Shown: piece by piece, positions 17,077 through 25,228 of the stretch
Layout of the letters: every line of letters starts with the position of its first letter
Numbering within the stretch: position 1 is the stretch's first letter
NCBI GenBank assembly: GCA_001443545.1
Contig: LMAD01000017.1
Span: forward strand, 1-48,311
Reading direction: 5' to 3'
Source of the DNA: Acidimicrobiaceae bacterium RAAP-2
Lineage (GTDB): Bacteria > Actinomycetota > Acidimicrobiia > Acidimicrobiales > RAAP-2
DNA: 48,311 nt
Position numbers and translations under genes: made by a program
Notes under the pieces: model-generated
Database searches by the model: none
Told to the model about the DNA's origin: nothing
The model's input: only the letters and a program-made list of their open reading frames with translations

Positions 17077-17904
17077 GGCATTCGCCACGCGCGCGGCGCG
17101 CGCCTGCCATCCGGCGCTCAGTCGGGCAACGAGATAGGCCGACGACGCGAGGGCGGTGATCCAGAAACTCACCGGTCCCCCGATCCACACCCCGAGGAAC
17201 AGCCCGAACCAGGCGCTCAGCAGGGCCAATCCCGTCGAGAGCAGCAGGGCCCGCCACGGACGTCGGGTCACCACCTCGGCCGCCGCCGCGGGGGCGACGA
17301 GGAGTGAGAAGACGAGCAGGACCCCGACGATCTGAATCGCCACCACTGTCGTGATCGCGAGCAGCGCCATGAACAGTAGCGAGAGGCCCCGCACCGAGAG
17401 GCCCCGTGACTCCGCCGATTGGGCGTCGACCGAGACGAACAACATCGGCCGGTAGACGATCGAGATGATGGCGATGACCGCGATTGAGAGGGCGGCCACC
17501 ATCCAGACGTCCCCGACGGTCACCCCGAGGATCTGCCCGAAGAGGATCGAGTAGGTCGCATTGGCGTAGCCGCTGTACAACGAGATGAAGAGTACGCCGA
17601 GCCCGAGCGCCGCGGTGAGCGTGACCCCGACCACGGCGTCTCGGTCGTCCAGCGACGCGCCACCCACACCGATCAAGAGCCCCGCCCCGAGGCAGAAGAC
17701 CAGGAGACCGGTGAGCGGAGAGAGCCCGAGCAAGACCGCTCCGGCCGCTCCGGCGAAGCCGATGTGGCCGATGGCGTGCGCCGCAAACGCCTGACGACGC
17801 AAGACGACGAAGTAGCCGACCAACCCCGCGGCGAGCGCCACCGCGGTGACGGCGTAGAAGGCGTTCTTCACGAACGGCGTCATGAGCAGTGACCACAGGC
17901 TCAT
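17074..17904 (-). CDS. znuB: Zinc (metal) ABC transporter permease
   Basis: Membrane subunit of a cluster 9 metal ABC importer. The 276 aa contain about eight hydrophobic segments, for example AFYAVTAVALAAGLVGYFVV near the N-terminus and LLLVFSLLVAPAAAA-like segments later. The cytoplasmic loop with AHAIGHIGFAGAAGA resembles the ZnuB/MntB signature. Start ATG 17904 overlaps the znuC stop by 4 bases. Zinc rather than manganese is inferred from the linked Zur-type regulator and the His-rich ATPase tail. Confidence 0.9.
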   Translation of the reverse strand: MSLWSLLMTPFVKNAFYAVTAVALAAGLVGYFVVLRRQAFAAHAIGHIGFAGAAGAVLLGLSPLTGLLVFCLGAGLLIGVGGASLDDRDAVVGVTLTAALGLGVLFISLYSGYANATYSILFGQILGVTVGDVWMVAALSIAVIAIISIVYRPMLFVSVDAQSAESRGLSVRGLSLLFMALLAITTVVAIQIVGVLLVFSLLVAPAAAAEVVTRRPWRALLLSTGLALLSAWFGLFLGVWIGGPVSFWITALASSAYLVARLSAGWQARAARVANA

Positions 17905-18752
17905 CGCGTCACCTCGTCGTAGACCTCGGCGAAGTGTTCGTGCGGATCCTCGTGTTCGTGGTCGTGACCGTGCGGGTGCGGGTGCGCGAACTCCTCCTCG
18001 AGGCCGACGATGACCCGCCGGCCCCTCGGGGTGACGACGATCTCGATCGGGTGTCCGTAGAGCTCGCTGAGGGTCTTTTCGTTCACCACCTCGTCGATCG
18101 ATCCGCTGCGGATCTGGCGGCGGGCGATCCACAGCACCTGATCGGTGATGGACGACAGCGGGTTGAGATCGTGGGCGACGACGAGAACGGCGGCGCCGGT
18201 ACTGGCTCGCACGAGGTTGATCAGGTCGACGATCTCGGCCTGGGCGGCGATGTCGAGTCCGGCGAGAGGCTCGTCCAGCAAGAGCAGCCGCGGTCGAAAT
18301 ACCGTCGCGTGGGCCAGCGCGATCCGTTGGCGTTGCCCGCCCGACAGCGTGCGCAACGGATGGTCCGCGAAGGTGAGGGTGCCGGTGAGTTCGAGTGCCC
18401 GTTGGACCACGTCGCGCTTCTTTGGGTCGCGTCGCCAACCGAACCGGGGGCCGTCGAAACCGAGACCGACGTAGTCGCGCCCCGTCAAGGACGCCATCTC
18501 GTCGGCCGCGCGCGACTGGGCCATGTAGCCGACCCGCGCGTCGCCCCGACGTGGCGCGGCGCCGAGCACCTCGATCTCGCCACTGGCCAGTGGGACGATG
18601 CCCAGGACGACCTTGAGCAGGGTCGACTTGCCGACGCCGTTGGACCCGAGGATGACCGTGACCGTCCCCGGCTCGACGTCGAACGCCGCGCCGTGCCAGA
18701 CCGGTCGTCCCCCGAGCACGACCGACGCGTCACGCAGGGACAGAATCGTCAT
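17901..18752 (-). CDS. znuC: Zinc ABC transporter ATPase with a His-rich C-terminus
   Basis: ABC ATPase of about 283 aa: Walker A GSNGVGKST near 37-45, signature LSGGQRQRIALA, Walker B LLLLDEPLAGLD, H-loop VAHD. The last 25 residues carry a striking run of alternating His and acidic residues (HPHPHGHDHEHEDPHEH), a likely zinc-binding tail. Such tails are known on some ZnuA loops and metal transporters but are less usual on the ATPase. It overlaps znuA and znuB by ATGA at both ends. Confidence 0.92.
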   Translation of the reverse strand: MTILSLRDASVVLGGRPVWHGAAFDVEPGTVTVILGSNGVGKSTLLKVVLGIVPLASGEIEVLGAAPRRGDARVGYMAQSRAADEMASLTGRDYVGLGFDGPRFGWRRDPKKRDVVQRALELTGTLTFADHPLRTLSGGQRQRIALAHATVFRPRLLLLDEPLAGLDIAAQAEIVDLINLVRASTGAAVLVVAHDLNPLSSITDQVLWIARRQIRSGSIDEVVNEKTLSELYGHPIEIVVTPRGRRVIVGLEEEFAHPHPHGHDHEHEDPHEHFAEVYDEVTR

Positions 18753-19648
18753 TTGACACACCCCTTGATCACGAGGGCGGCGCGCATCTTCGCGACGACA
18801 CCGCTGAGCCACTTCACGTAGTTCGTGCCGGTCATCGTCTCGGTGACGTTGATCACCGGCACGTGGGACGACTTCGCCTGGCTGACCATCTCGTTGGTCA
18901 GCGGCGTCGCCGTCTGGGTATTGTTCACCAAGAACGCCGGGTGTTGACGCAACTGGTTCAGGGCCAGGGCCAGGTCTTGGACCGAGGGGTCGACGGAGTT
19001 GCCGATCGCGAGCCGCAGCCCCTCGGGCGTGACCACCTTCAGTCCCATTGCCTTCAAGAGGTAGCCGGTGACGTCCTCCGTCGCGGCCACCTTGACGCCG
19101 CGGCACCCGTGGTCGATCTGACCGGCCCGCGACGCCACCACTCGAAGCTTGGCCAACACCGCCGAGGCGCGGGCCTGAGTCCCGGGGAACTTGCCGAGGT
19201 GCGCGAGGTCGGTGGCGAGCGCTGCGACGAATCGCTCCGCCGCTCTCACGTCGTAGAAGACGTGGGGGTTGCTGCCGGTGCGCACGCGCATCAACGACGC
19301 GACGTCGATCACGACCGGCGCCTTGGCGCGTGCTTGGACCAACTTGTTCAACCACGTGTCGTAGCCGGCACCATTCTCGATCACGATCGTCGCGCGAGAG
19401 ACGTTGATGGCGTCGCTGGTCGTCGCCTCGTGGTTGTGCGGGTCCGCGTTCGGGTCCGTGAGCAGCGACACGACGGTGGCGTCGGAGCCCACCACCTGCC
19501 GGGCCAGGGCGCCCCACTGGGACACGCCCGACACGATCACCGGCTTGGTCGCGGCATTCGACGGACCGGCCGATAGTGCGATGACCGTCACGACCAGGGA
19601 CGCCGCAACGACGACGGTTGCGCTGGCGAGGAGTCTCTTTAGAATCAT
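18749..19648 (-). CDS. znuA: Zinc ABC transporter substrate-binding protein
   Basis: Cluster A-I metal-binding protein with an N-terminal export signal (KRLLASATVVVAASLVVTV, cleavage expected after about residue 32). Metal-ligand regions are LLTDPNADPHNHEAT (about 62-76) and NPHVFYDV (about 128-135). The usual His-rich loop is absent; the His-rich segment is on the ATPase instead. Length 299 aa is typical. ATG 19648 lies 7 bases after TATACT with TTGTAA 17 bases further, so the message is probably leaderless. Half of a Zur-type inverted repeat covers the start codon. Confidence 0.9.
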   Translation of the reverse strand: MILKRLLASATVVVAASLVVTVIALSAGPSNAATKPVIVSGVSQWGALARQVVGSDATVVSLLTDPNADPHNHEATTSDAINVSRATIVIENGAGYDTWLNKLVQARAKAPVVIDVASLMRVRTGSNPHVFYDVRAAERFVAALATDLAHLGKFPGTQARASAVLAKLRVVASRAGQIDHGCRGVKVAATEDVTGYLLKAMGLKVVTPEGLRLAIGNSVDPSVQDLALALNQLRQHPAFLVNNTQTATPLTNEMVSQAKSSHVPVINVTETMTGTNYVKWLSGVVAKMRAALVIKGCVK

Positions 19649-19676
19649 TCCAAGTAGTATATCTGGAATGATTCTA
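19640..19676. promoter_or_regulatory. Zur-type operator: perfect 13-bp inverted repeat over znuA
   Basis: TAGAATCATTCCA (19640-19652) and TGGAATGATTCTA (19664-19676) are exact reverse complements separated by 11 bases. Each arm also contains its own small palindrome (GAATxATTC), as Fur/Zur boxes do. The left arm covers the znuA ATG; the right arm lies in the -35/-10 spacer of the znuA promoter. The repeat sits between znuA and a divergent Fur-family gene, so Zur repression is the simplest reading. Confidence 0.8.
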
Positions 19677-19684
19677 GTTTACAA
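19649..19684 (-). promoter_or_regulatory. znuA promoter
   Basis: On the minus strand TTGTAA (19684-19679), 17 bases, TATACT (19661-19656), 7 bases, ATG. Good sigma-70 spacing and a leaderless start. It is largely covered by the inverted repeat described above. Confidence 0.65.
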
Positions 19685-19708
19685 CTCGACTTCGGGTAGG
19701 CTCTGACC

Positions 19709-20101
19709 GTGGCGTCAACCCGTAACACCGTGCATCGCCGCGAAATCATCGAGACACTCGCCGGCGTCCAGGGCTTCATCAGTGCCCAAGAGCTCCACGG
19801 CCTCATCCTTCGCCGTGGCAAACGTATCGCGCTGGCCACCGTCTACGCCCAGCTGCGCAAACTCGTCGACTCCGGTGACATCGACGCCGTGATGACCGAC
19901 CGGGGCGAGAACCTCTTTCGACGATGCGACGTCGACGTGCACCATCACCACCTGTCGTGTCGGGTCTGTGGCGCAACGGTCGACGTCGACACCCCCGAAC
20001 TCGAACAGTGGACCACGCAACTCGCGGCGCGTCACGGTTACAGCGAATTACGCCACGTCGTCGAGTTGAACGGTCTGTGCCCGTCGTGCCAATCACGCTG
20101 A
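19709..20101 (+). CDS. zur: Fur-family zinc uptake regulator
   Basis: 130-aa metal-sensing repressor. Winged helix at the N-terminus (about 10-75; RRGKRIALATVYAQLRKLVD is the recognition region), then the dimer and metal domain with HHHHLSCRVCG (about 87-97) and CPSC near the C-terminus, giving the CxxC...CxxC structural zinc site. Divergence from znuABC with a palindrome between them supports Zur rather than Fur. GTG 19709 lies 6 bases after TAGGCT, another leaderless-type start. Its last codons overlap pgeF. Confidence 0.88.
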   Translation: MASTRNTVHRREIIETLAGVQGFISAQELHGLILRRGKRIALATVYAQLRKLVDSGDIDAVMTDRGENLFRRCDVDVHHHHLSCRVCGATVDVDTPELEQWTTQLAARHGYSELRHVVELNGLCPSCQSR

Positions 20102-20877
20102 CCCTTCGACCGCGCGAGCGCGGTGGCCTGGTGGTCTATCCGCTGGAGCGCGCGGCCACCTGGGGCGTCGACGCCTTCGTCACGTCGCGCTCGGGTGGCG
20201 TCAGCGCCGCCCCCTACGACACGATGAACCTCGGCACCCACGTCGGCGATGACCCCGAGGCGGTGCGCGAAAACCGACGACGGGTCGCTCGAGCCGCCGG
20301 CGTGGACCCCGACCACCTCATCGTCGTCAACCAAGTGCACGGCAACGGGGTCGTGCGCGTCGAGGGTCCGCTGAGCCCGATGGACGCCGACGCGATGGTG
20401 AGTGACGCCGCCGACCTCGCCCTGGCGATCCTGGTGGCCGACTGCGCACCGGTGCTGCTCGTCGACGTGGCGTCGACCCGGTTCGCGCTCGCCCACGCCG
20501 GCTGGCGCGGTCTCGTCGCGGGCGTGCTCCCCGCGGTCGTCTCGTCCTTCGACGACGTGACGACCGTTCGGGCCATCATCGGACCGACGATCTCGCGCGA
20601 CGCCTACCAGGTGGGGCCCGAGGTTGCCGCCCACTTCGCCGACGTCGCGGGCGTCCTCGTGCCCGACGAAGCCGGCCGATGGCGCCTCGACGTCGCCGGC
20701 GTGGTGGCCCACCAGTTACGTGAGGCCGGGATCGCCAACGACCACATCGCCGGGGTGAGTCAGACGACTGACCGCGGCGACCCGTTCTTCAGTGATCGAG
20801 CGGCGCGCCCCTGCGGGCGCAGCGCCCTGGTGGCCCGTCGTAGCATGAGTGCCGCCATGGACGAAGGACTCGAATGA
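20086..20877 (+). CDS. pgeF: PgeF/YfiH laccase-domain protein
   Basis: Family known for zinc-dependent purine nucleoside phosphorylase/deaminase activity and for peptidoglycan editing (removal of misplaced serine) in E. coli. Metal ligands are visible: NQVHG, LVADCAPVLLVD and FALAHAGWRGLVAG. The C-terminal FFSDRAARPCGRSALVAR matches the FFSxR...GR signature. About 263 aa. The start is uncertain: GTG 20086 or GTG 20077, both overlapping zur. It overlaps the next gene by ATGA. Sitting between zur and two peptidoglycan genes, either role fits. Confidence 0.85.
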   Translation: MPITLTLRPRERGGLVVYPLERAATWGVDAFVTSRSGGVSAAPYDTMNLGTHVGDDPEAVRENRRRVARAAGVDPDHLIVVNQVHGNGVVRVEGPLSPMDADAMVSDAADLALAILVADCAPVLLVDVASTRFALAHAGWRGLVAGVLPAVVSSFDDVTTVRAIIGPTISRDAYQVGPEVAAHFADVAGVLVPDEAGRWRLDVAGVVAHQLREAGIANDHIAGVSQTTDRGDPFFSDRAARPCGRSALVARRSMSAAMDEGLE

Positions 20878-22157
20878 CGTCGCGGGCGGATACCTTTCGC
20901 TACGTCGGACTCGACGTCGAGGTCGATCGACTGATCGGACGATACGACCTCGACGGGCGCCGCTTCCGCGAGGTCGCGCAGTTCGAAGGCGTGGGCGACC
21001 TGCGCGACGAGGCGACGCGGGCCGTGGCCACCTTGTGGTACCTCGTCGCCGGGCTCTCCTACTACAAGACGGGGTCGCCACGACGCCTCGACCTGGGTAC
21101 GACACCGGTCGGTCCCCGGGGCCGCGACCTGCTGCGCGGTGCAATCATCGACGGCCTCGGCGAGTTCGCCTATCGCAACGACCTCGATTTGATCGACGTC
21201 CAACTCGTCGGTGGCGTCGACGCGACGCGAGTGACCGCGGCCCTCGATCCCAATCGGGTCCTCACGCCCTTCGGCGGCGGTATCGACTCGATCGTCACGG
21301 TCGAGTCCCTCGCGCCCGAACTAGATCAAGCGCTCTTCGTCGTCAGCCCGACCGGCGGCCGATTCGACGCGCTCGAGGCGGCGGCGTCGTCGACCGGGCG
21401 ACCGGTCGTTCGCGCTTCGCGCGCACTCGACCCGTCGCTCCTCGAAGGCGACCCGACGTTCCTGCGCGGCCACGTTCCGGTCACCGCTATGGTCACGATG
21501 CTCGCCGCCGTGGCCGCCGTGGCGACGGGGCGCGGCGGGGTCGTCATGAGCAACGAGCACTCGGCGTCCGTCCCCAACCTCGAGTGGCGGGGCCGCGGAG
21601 TCAACCACCAGTGGAGCAAGTCCTGGGACGCCGAAGTCCTCATCGGCGACGCCGTCGCCGAAGCCGTCGGCCCGACACTGCATGTCGCCAGCTTCCTGCG
21701 TGACCGTAGCGAACTCTGGGTCGCCCGACGATTCAGCGAGCTCGCTCAATACCATCACGTCTTTCGCAGCTGCAACCGAGCCTTCGCCCAGGATCCCGCG
21801 AACCGGGCCACCACCTGGTGCGGTGAGTGCGACAAGTGTCTCTTCATCAACCTCGTCCTCGCCCCGTACCTCCCGAGGCCGGCCCTGCGGGCGATCTTCG
21901 GGAGCGAACCCCTGGCCGCGCCGGCGCACCTCGACCAACTCCGGACCCTCGTCGGTCTGGGTGGCGACCATAAGCCCTTCGAATGCGTGGGCGACCCCGA
22001 CGAGAGCGCCCGGGCCCTGCACCTCGTTGCCGCCCGTGAGGACTGGATCGACGTCGGGCACGTCGTCGAACTCGCCGAGTCCGTCGTCCCGGCCATCGAC
22101 GGCGACCCCTACGCCACGCAAGGACCGAGCCGTGTTTCGGCCCACTGGCTTCGCTGA
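20874..22157 (+). CDS. murL: MurL-type UDP-MurNAc-L-Ala-L-Glu epimerase
   Basis: MurL epimerises the terminal L-Glu of UDP-MurNAc-L-Ala-L-Glu to D-Glu using ATP, an alternative to glutamate racemase first described in Xanthomonas together with MurD2. The 427-aa protein has a PP-loop-like LTPFGGGIDSIVTVE (130-144, GGGIDS 134-139) and a Cys cluster CGECDKC (316-322), the two features I recall for MurL. RRLDLG near 70 and EWRGRGVNHQWSKSWDAE (about 237-254) are probable substrate loops. The assignment is strongly supported by the MurD-like ligase directly downstream, overlapping by 26 bases. Confidence 0.82.
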   Translation: MTSRADTFRYVGLDVEVDRLIGRYDLDGRRFREVAQFEGVGDLRDEATRAVATLWYLVAGLSYYKTGSPRRLDLGTTPVGPRGRDLLRGAIIDGLGEFAYRNDLDLIDVQLVGGVDATRVTAALDPNRVLTPFGGGIDSIVTVESLAPELDQALFVVSPTGGRFDALEAAASSTGRPVVRASRALDPSLLEGDPTFLRGHVPVTAMVTMLAAVAAVATGRGGVVMSNEHSASVPNLEWRGRGVNHQWSKSWDAEVLIGDAVAEAVGPTLHVASFLRDRSELWVARRFSELAQYHHVFRSCNRAFAQDPANRATTWCGECDKCLFINLVLAPYLPRPALRAIFGSEPLAAPAHLDQLRTLVGLGGDHKPFECVGDPDESARALHLVAAREDWIDVGHVVELAESVVPAIDGDPYATQGPSRVSAHWLR

Positions 22158-23454
22158 CCTCGCGGGCCGACGCGTCGGTATCTTCGGCTACGGCATCGAA
22201 GGCCACGCGACCGAGTCCCGGCTCCGGCTCGTCGGCGCCGACTGCGTGCTCGTCGACGACGACCCGGCCGCCGGCGTGCTCGTGACCGGGGCCGGCGGCC
22301 TCGAGGCGCTCGCCCGTTGCGACATCATCGTGAAGAGTCCGGGCATCGCGCGACGTCGCCCGGACGTGCTCGAGCTCGAAGCCCGCGTGCCCGTGACCTC
22401 GGCGCTCGACCTCTGGCTCCACGAGGTGGATCGAACACGGGTCATCGGCATCACCGGTACGAAGGGCAAATCGACGACGACCGCGCTGGTGGACTTCTTC
22501 TTCACGTGCCTCGGGGACCGTTCGCAACGACTCGGCAACATCGGCCAACCACCCTACGACCCGACGCTCGATACGAGCGTCGGCTGGTTGGTGGTCGAGA
22601 TCTCCAGCTACCAGTGCGTGGACGTCACGGTCGCTCCCGGGGTGGTCGTGGTCACGTCCCTCGGAGCCGACCACCTCGACTGGCACGGGTCCCTCGCCCA
22701 GTACCACGAAGACAAGCTCTCGCTCACGCGCGCGGCGGGCCCGCACGCGACCATCGTGCCCGGGGCCGAGGAGTTCATCTCCCGTCGCGATCAGCTCGGC
22801 GGCGAACTCACGATGACGCCCGCCGACCGGTCGGGACTGGCCGGGCGACTGCACCTGCTCGGCGCGCACAACGACCAGAACGTCGCGTTGGCCCTCGAGA
22901 CCGTCGCCCGAGCGTCGGGTCGACGAGTCGACGACGTGGCGCGCGCGGTTGACGAGCGCGCCGACGACTTCGTGCCCCTGGCCGGCCGGCTGACCCTCGT
23001 CGCGCTCGAGGAAGTGGCGGGGCGAACGTGGCGCTACGTCGACGACGGTCTGGCCACCGCGCCGCTACCCACCATCGCCGCGCTCGACGTCTTCGCCGGC
23101 GAGCCCGTGGCGTTGATCGTCGGCGGTTTCGATCGAGGTGTCGACTACGCGCCGCTCGCCCAGGCCGTGAGCGCACGGCGGCTTCGGACCGTCGTGATCA
23201 CCACCGGCGACGTCGGGCCCCGCATCGCCACCGCGATCCGAGCGCAGTCGCCCGACGTGGAACAGCATCCGGCGAGCGATCTCGACGACGCCGTCGCGGT
23301 CGCCCGGTCTCGGCTACCCGAGGGCGGGGTCGTCCTCCTGTCGCCGGCGGCCCCCAGCTTCGACCACTACCGAAATTGGGAGGCCCGATCGGCCGACTTC
23401 GCCCGCGCCGTGCGCGAACGAACTGGGAGCCTGGGAAGGGATTCGAACCCTTGA
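22132..23454 (+). CDS. murD2: MurD2-type UDP-MurNAc-L-alanine:L-glutamate ligase
   Basis: Mur ligase of about 440 aa. An N-terminal Rossmann-like domain (RVGIFGYGIEGHATESR) is followed by the ATP-binding GITGTKGKSTTT, VEISSYQ, TSLGADHLDWHGS with the metal-binding Asp/His, and a C-terminal domain with VALIVGGFDRGVDYAPL. MurD uses D-Glu; paralogues next to MurL (MurD2) are reported to add L-Glu, and that specificity is inferred here from the neighbour. Start GTG 22132. The last eight or so residues are encoded by tRNA-Thr sequence read antisense, with the stop inside the tRNA. Confidence 0.85.
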   Translation: MFRPTGFADLAGRRVGIFGYGIEGHATESRLRLVGADCVLVDDDPAAGVLVTGAGGLEALARCDIIVKSPGIARRRPDVLELEARVPVTSALDLWLHEVDRTRVIGITGTKGKSTTTALVDFFFTCLGDRSQRLGNIGQPPYDPTLDTSVGWLVVEISSYQCVDVTVAPGVVVVTSLGADHLDWHGSLAQYHEDKLSLTRAAGPHATIVPGAEEFISRRDQLGGELTMTPADRSGLAGRLHLLGAHNDQNVALALETVARASGRRVDDVARAVDERADDFVPLAGRLTLVALEEVAGRTWRYVDDGLATAPLPTIAALDVFAGEPVALIVGGFDRGVDYAPLAQAVSARRLRTVVITTGDVGPRIATAIRAQSPDVEQHPASDLDDAVAVARSRLPEGGVVLLSPAAPSFDHYRNWEARSADFARAVRERTGSLGRDSNP

Positions 23455-23500
23455 CCTGCGCATTACGAATGCGCTGCTCTACCGACTGAGCTACCCAGGC
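23428..23500 (-). tRNA. tRNA-Thr (anticodon CGT)
   Basis: Full cloverleaf on the minus strand: acceptor GCCTGGG/CCCAGGC, D arm GCTC/GAGC, anticodon stem GCGCA/TGCGC with loop TTCGTAA (anticodon CGT), variable loop AGGTC, T arm AAGGG/CCCTT with loop TTCGAAT, discriminator T. 73 bases; CCA is not encoded. It reads ACG codons. Its 3' part is overlapped by the end of murD2 on the opposite strand. Confidence 0.95.
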
Positions 23501-23544
23501 GTAAGCAGCCAGATTACCCGATGGCGTCAGGTCCCACTTTCGCG

Positions 23545-24624
23545 TCAGAGGGAGTTGAGCGAGAGCAAGAGATCGTGCAGCAGCAGACTCTCGTCGAGCG
23601 ATGTCGCGAGGCGTCGATTCGCCTCGCCGAGCGCGTCGATAGCCTTCAGCGCCGCGCGCACCCGCTCCGTCGAGCGCGCGTCGACCTCGTCGTCGAGCGC
23701 GTCGCGTAGGCGTTGTCGGTACACCTCGGTCAGCACCCGAACCCCGAAGCGCAACTCGTCGGTTCGGAACCGCCGTTGCTCGCGCTTGAAGGTCGCTTCG
23801 AGGTCGCGCCGATTCGCCGGCCGCGTACCCAGTTCACGTGCCTCGACCCCTCGACGGGTCGCCTCATCGTGCTGCAGCGCGATCAGCGGCGCCACCGCGT
23901 CGTCGAGCGCCCGCGCGATCTCCTCGACGATTCGAGCCGCACCGGCCGGTGACCCGTCGAACCGATCCGGCACCGTGCGCCATTGGGTCGCCCGTTGGAC
24001 GAGCGCTTCGTCACGCGCCAAGATCTGCGCACGTCGGACGTCGCCGTTGGCGGCCGCCGCGGCGGTGTGGGCCAGGGACGCCTCGACCCCATCGGCCATG
24101 ACAATGGTGGCGACGTCGGCGTCCGACAGCCCGCGCAGGTGCACCTCGAGGCAGCGCGACACGATTGTGTCGAGGGCCGGCGGCGTCTCGTGCGCGGTGA
24201 GCAAGAAGATCGTCCGCGGCGGCGGCTCCTCGAGCGTCTTGAGCAACGCCGGTGCCGACGGGGCCGTTCCCGTGACCGTGAGCTCGACGTCCTCGATGAT
24301 CACGATCTGATAGCCCTCGCCGAGCGGACGACGACGACTCAGGCGCTCGGCCTCGCGTAGCTCATCCACTCGCCACGAGAGACCCGATCGTTCGACGACG
24401 GTGACGTCCGTATCGGCGCCGGTGAGCACCAGCCGACACGCTTCGCAGTCTCCGCAGCCGTTACGCGGACACTGCAGGGCGGCCGCCATCGCGGTCACGG
24501 TGTCCTGGAGGTTCGAGCCGTCGGGCCCGACCACGAGGAACGCGTGCACGGGCCGACGCACGTATTGGCGCAGGAGTTCCGCCGCGCGCGACTGGCCGAC
24601 GAGCCGGTCGAAGACGTCAGCCAC
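23545..24624 (-). CDS. holB: DNA polymerase III delta-prime subunit
   Basis: Clamp-loader subunit of about 359 aa. The N-terminal AAA-like domain begins FDRLVGQSRAAELL. The P-loop is degenerate (VGPDGSNLQDT), as expected for delta-prime. A zinc module CPRNGCGDCEAC supplies Cys 52, 57, 60 and 63. The arginine-finger SRC motif (TIVSRC) is kept. Start GTG 24624 overlaps tmk by 8 bases; longer frames upstream are tmk shadow. tmk-holB pairing is common. Confidence 0.9.
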   Translation of the reverse strand: MADVFDRLVGQSRAAELLRQYVRRPVHAFLVVGPDGSNLQDTVTAMAAALQCPRNGCGDCEACRLVLTGADTDVTVVERSGLSWRVDELREAERLSRRRPLGEGYQIVIIEDVELTVTGTAPSAPALLKTLEEPPPRTIFLLTAHETPPALDTIVSRCLEVHLRGLSDADVATIVMADGVEASLAHTAAAAANGDVRRAQILARDEALVQRATQWRTVPDRFDGSPAGAARIVEEIARALDDAVAPLIALQHDEATRRGVEARELGTRPANRRDLEATFKREQRRFRTDELRFGVRVLTEVYRQRLRDALDDEVDARSTERVRAALKAIDALGEANRRLATSLDESLLLHDLLLSLNSL

Positions 24625-25228
24625 CGGGCCACACCAACTCGGCGAGCACGGCGTCGACGCGGGACGAGACCGTCGGTTCGTCGGCCGTGCCGTCGATAAC
24701 CCGCCAGTGCATCTCGTCGGCCGCGGCCATTTCGAGGTACCCCGCCCGGACCCGCTCGTGGAATTCGATGTCGGCTGATTCGAATCGGTCTCGGTCATCG
24801 CGTCGCCTTCGATCGTCGGCGACGGCGACCGGAACGTCGAGCAGAATCGTGACGTCGGGGCGACAGTCACCGATGGCGAGATCGGTCGCCGCGCGCAGTC
24901 GGGCGAGGTCGACGCCTCGCCCGTAGCCCTGATAGGCCATCGAGGACGCCCAGTACCGATCGCTCACCACCGAGCGGCCCGCCGCGAGCGTCGGTTCGAT
25001 GACCGTCGCGACGTGATGGGAGCGGTCCGCGAGCATCAGCAACGATTCGGTGACCGCCGTCATCGGAGCCCGTGCGTCGAGCAACCACCGGCGAAGCTCG
25101 GCCCCGAGCAACGTGTCGCCAGGCTCGAACGTGAATCGGGCCCCGCGCTCGTCAGCGACGCGACGCGCCTGGGTGCTCTTGCCGCTCGCGTCGATCCCCT
25201 CGAAGACGACGAATCGCCCGCGGTTCAT
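24617..25228 (-). CDS. tmk: Thymidylate kinase
   Basis: dTMP to dTDP. P-loop FEGIDASGKST at 9-19, SDRYWASSMAYQG with the conserved DRY-type motif, and a LID segment rich in Arg (VADDRRRRDDRDRFE). 203 aa, normal. ATG 25228 overlaps the topA stop by 4 bases. Confidence 0.95.
   Translation of the reverse strand: MNRGRFVVFEGIDASGKSTQARRVADERGARFTFEPGDTLLGAELRRWLLDARAPMTAVTESLLMLADRSHHVATVIEPTLAAGRSVVSDRYWASSMAYQGYGRGVDLARLRAATDLAIGDCRPDVTILLDVPVAVADDRRRRDDRDRFESADIEFHERVRAGYLEMAAADEMHWRVIDGTADEPTVSSRVDAVLAELVWPGG

Noticed and set aside
16448..17896. Open frame of about 480 codons on the minus strand across tilS and znuB
   Set aside because: Arg/Gly-rich shadow frame in another phase; znuB and tilS have clear motifs in the correct frames.
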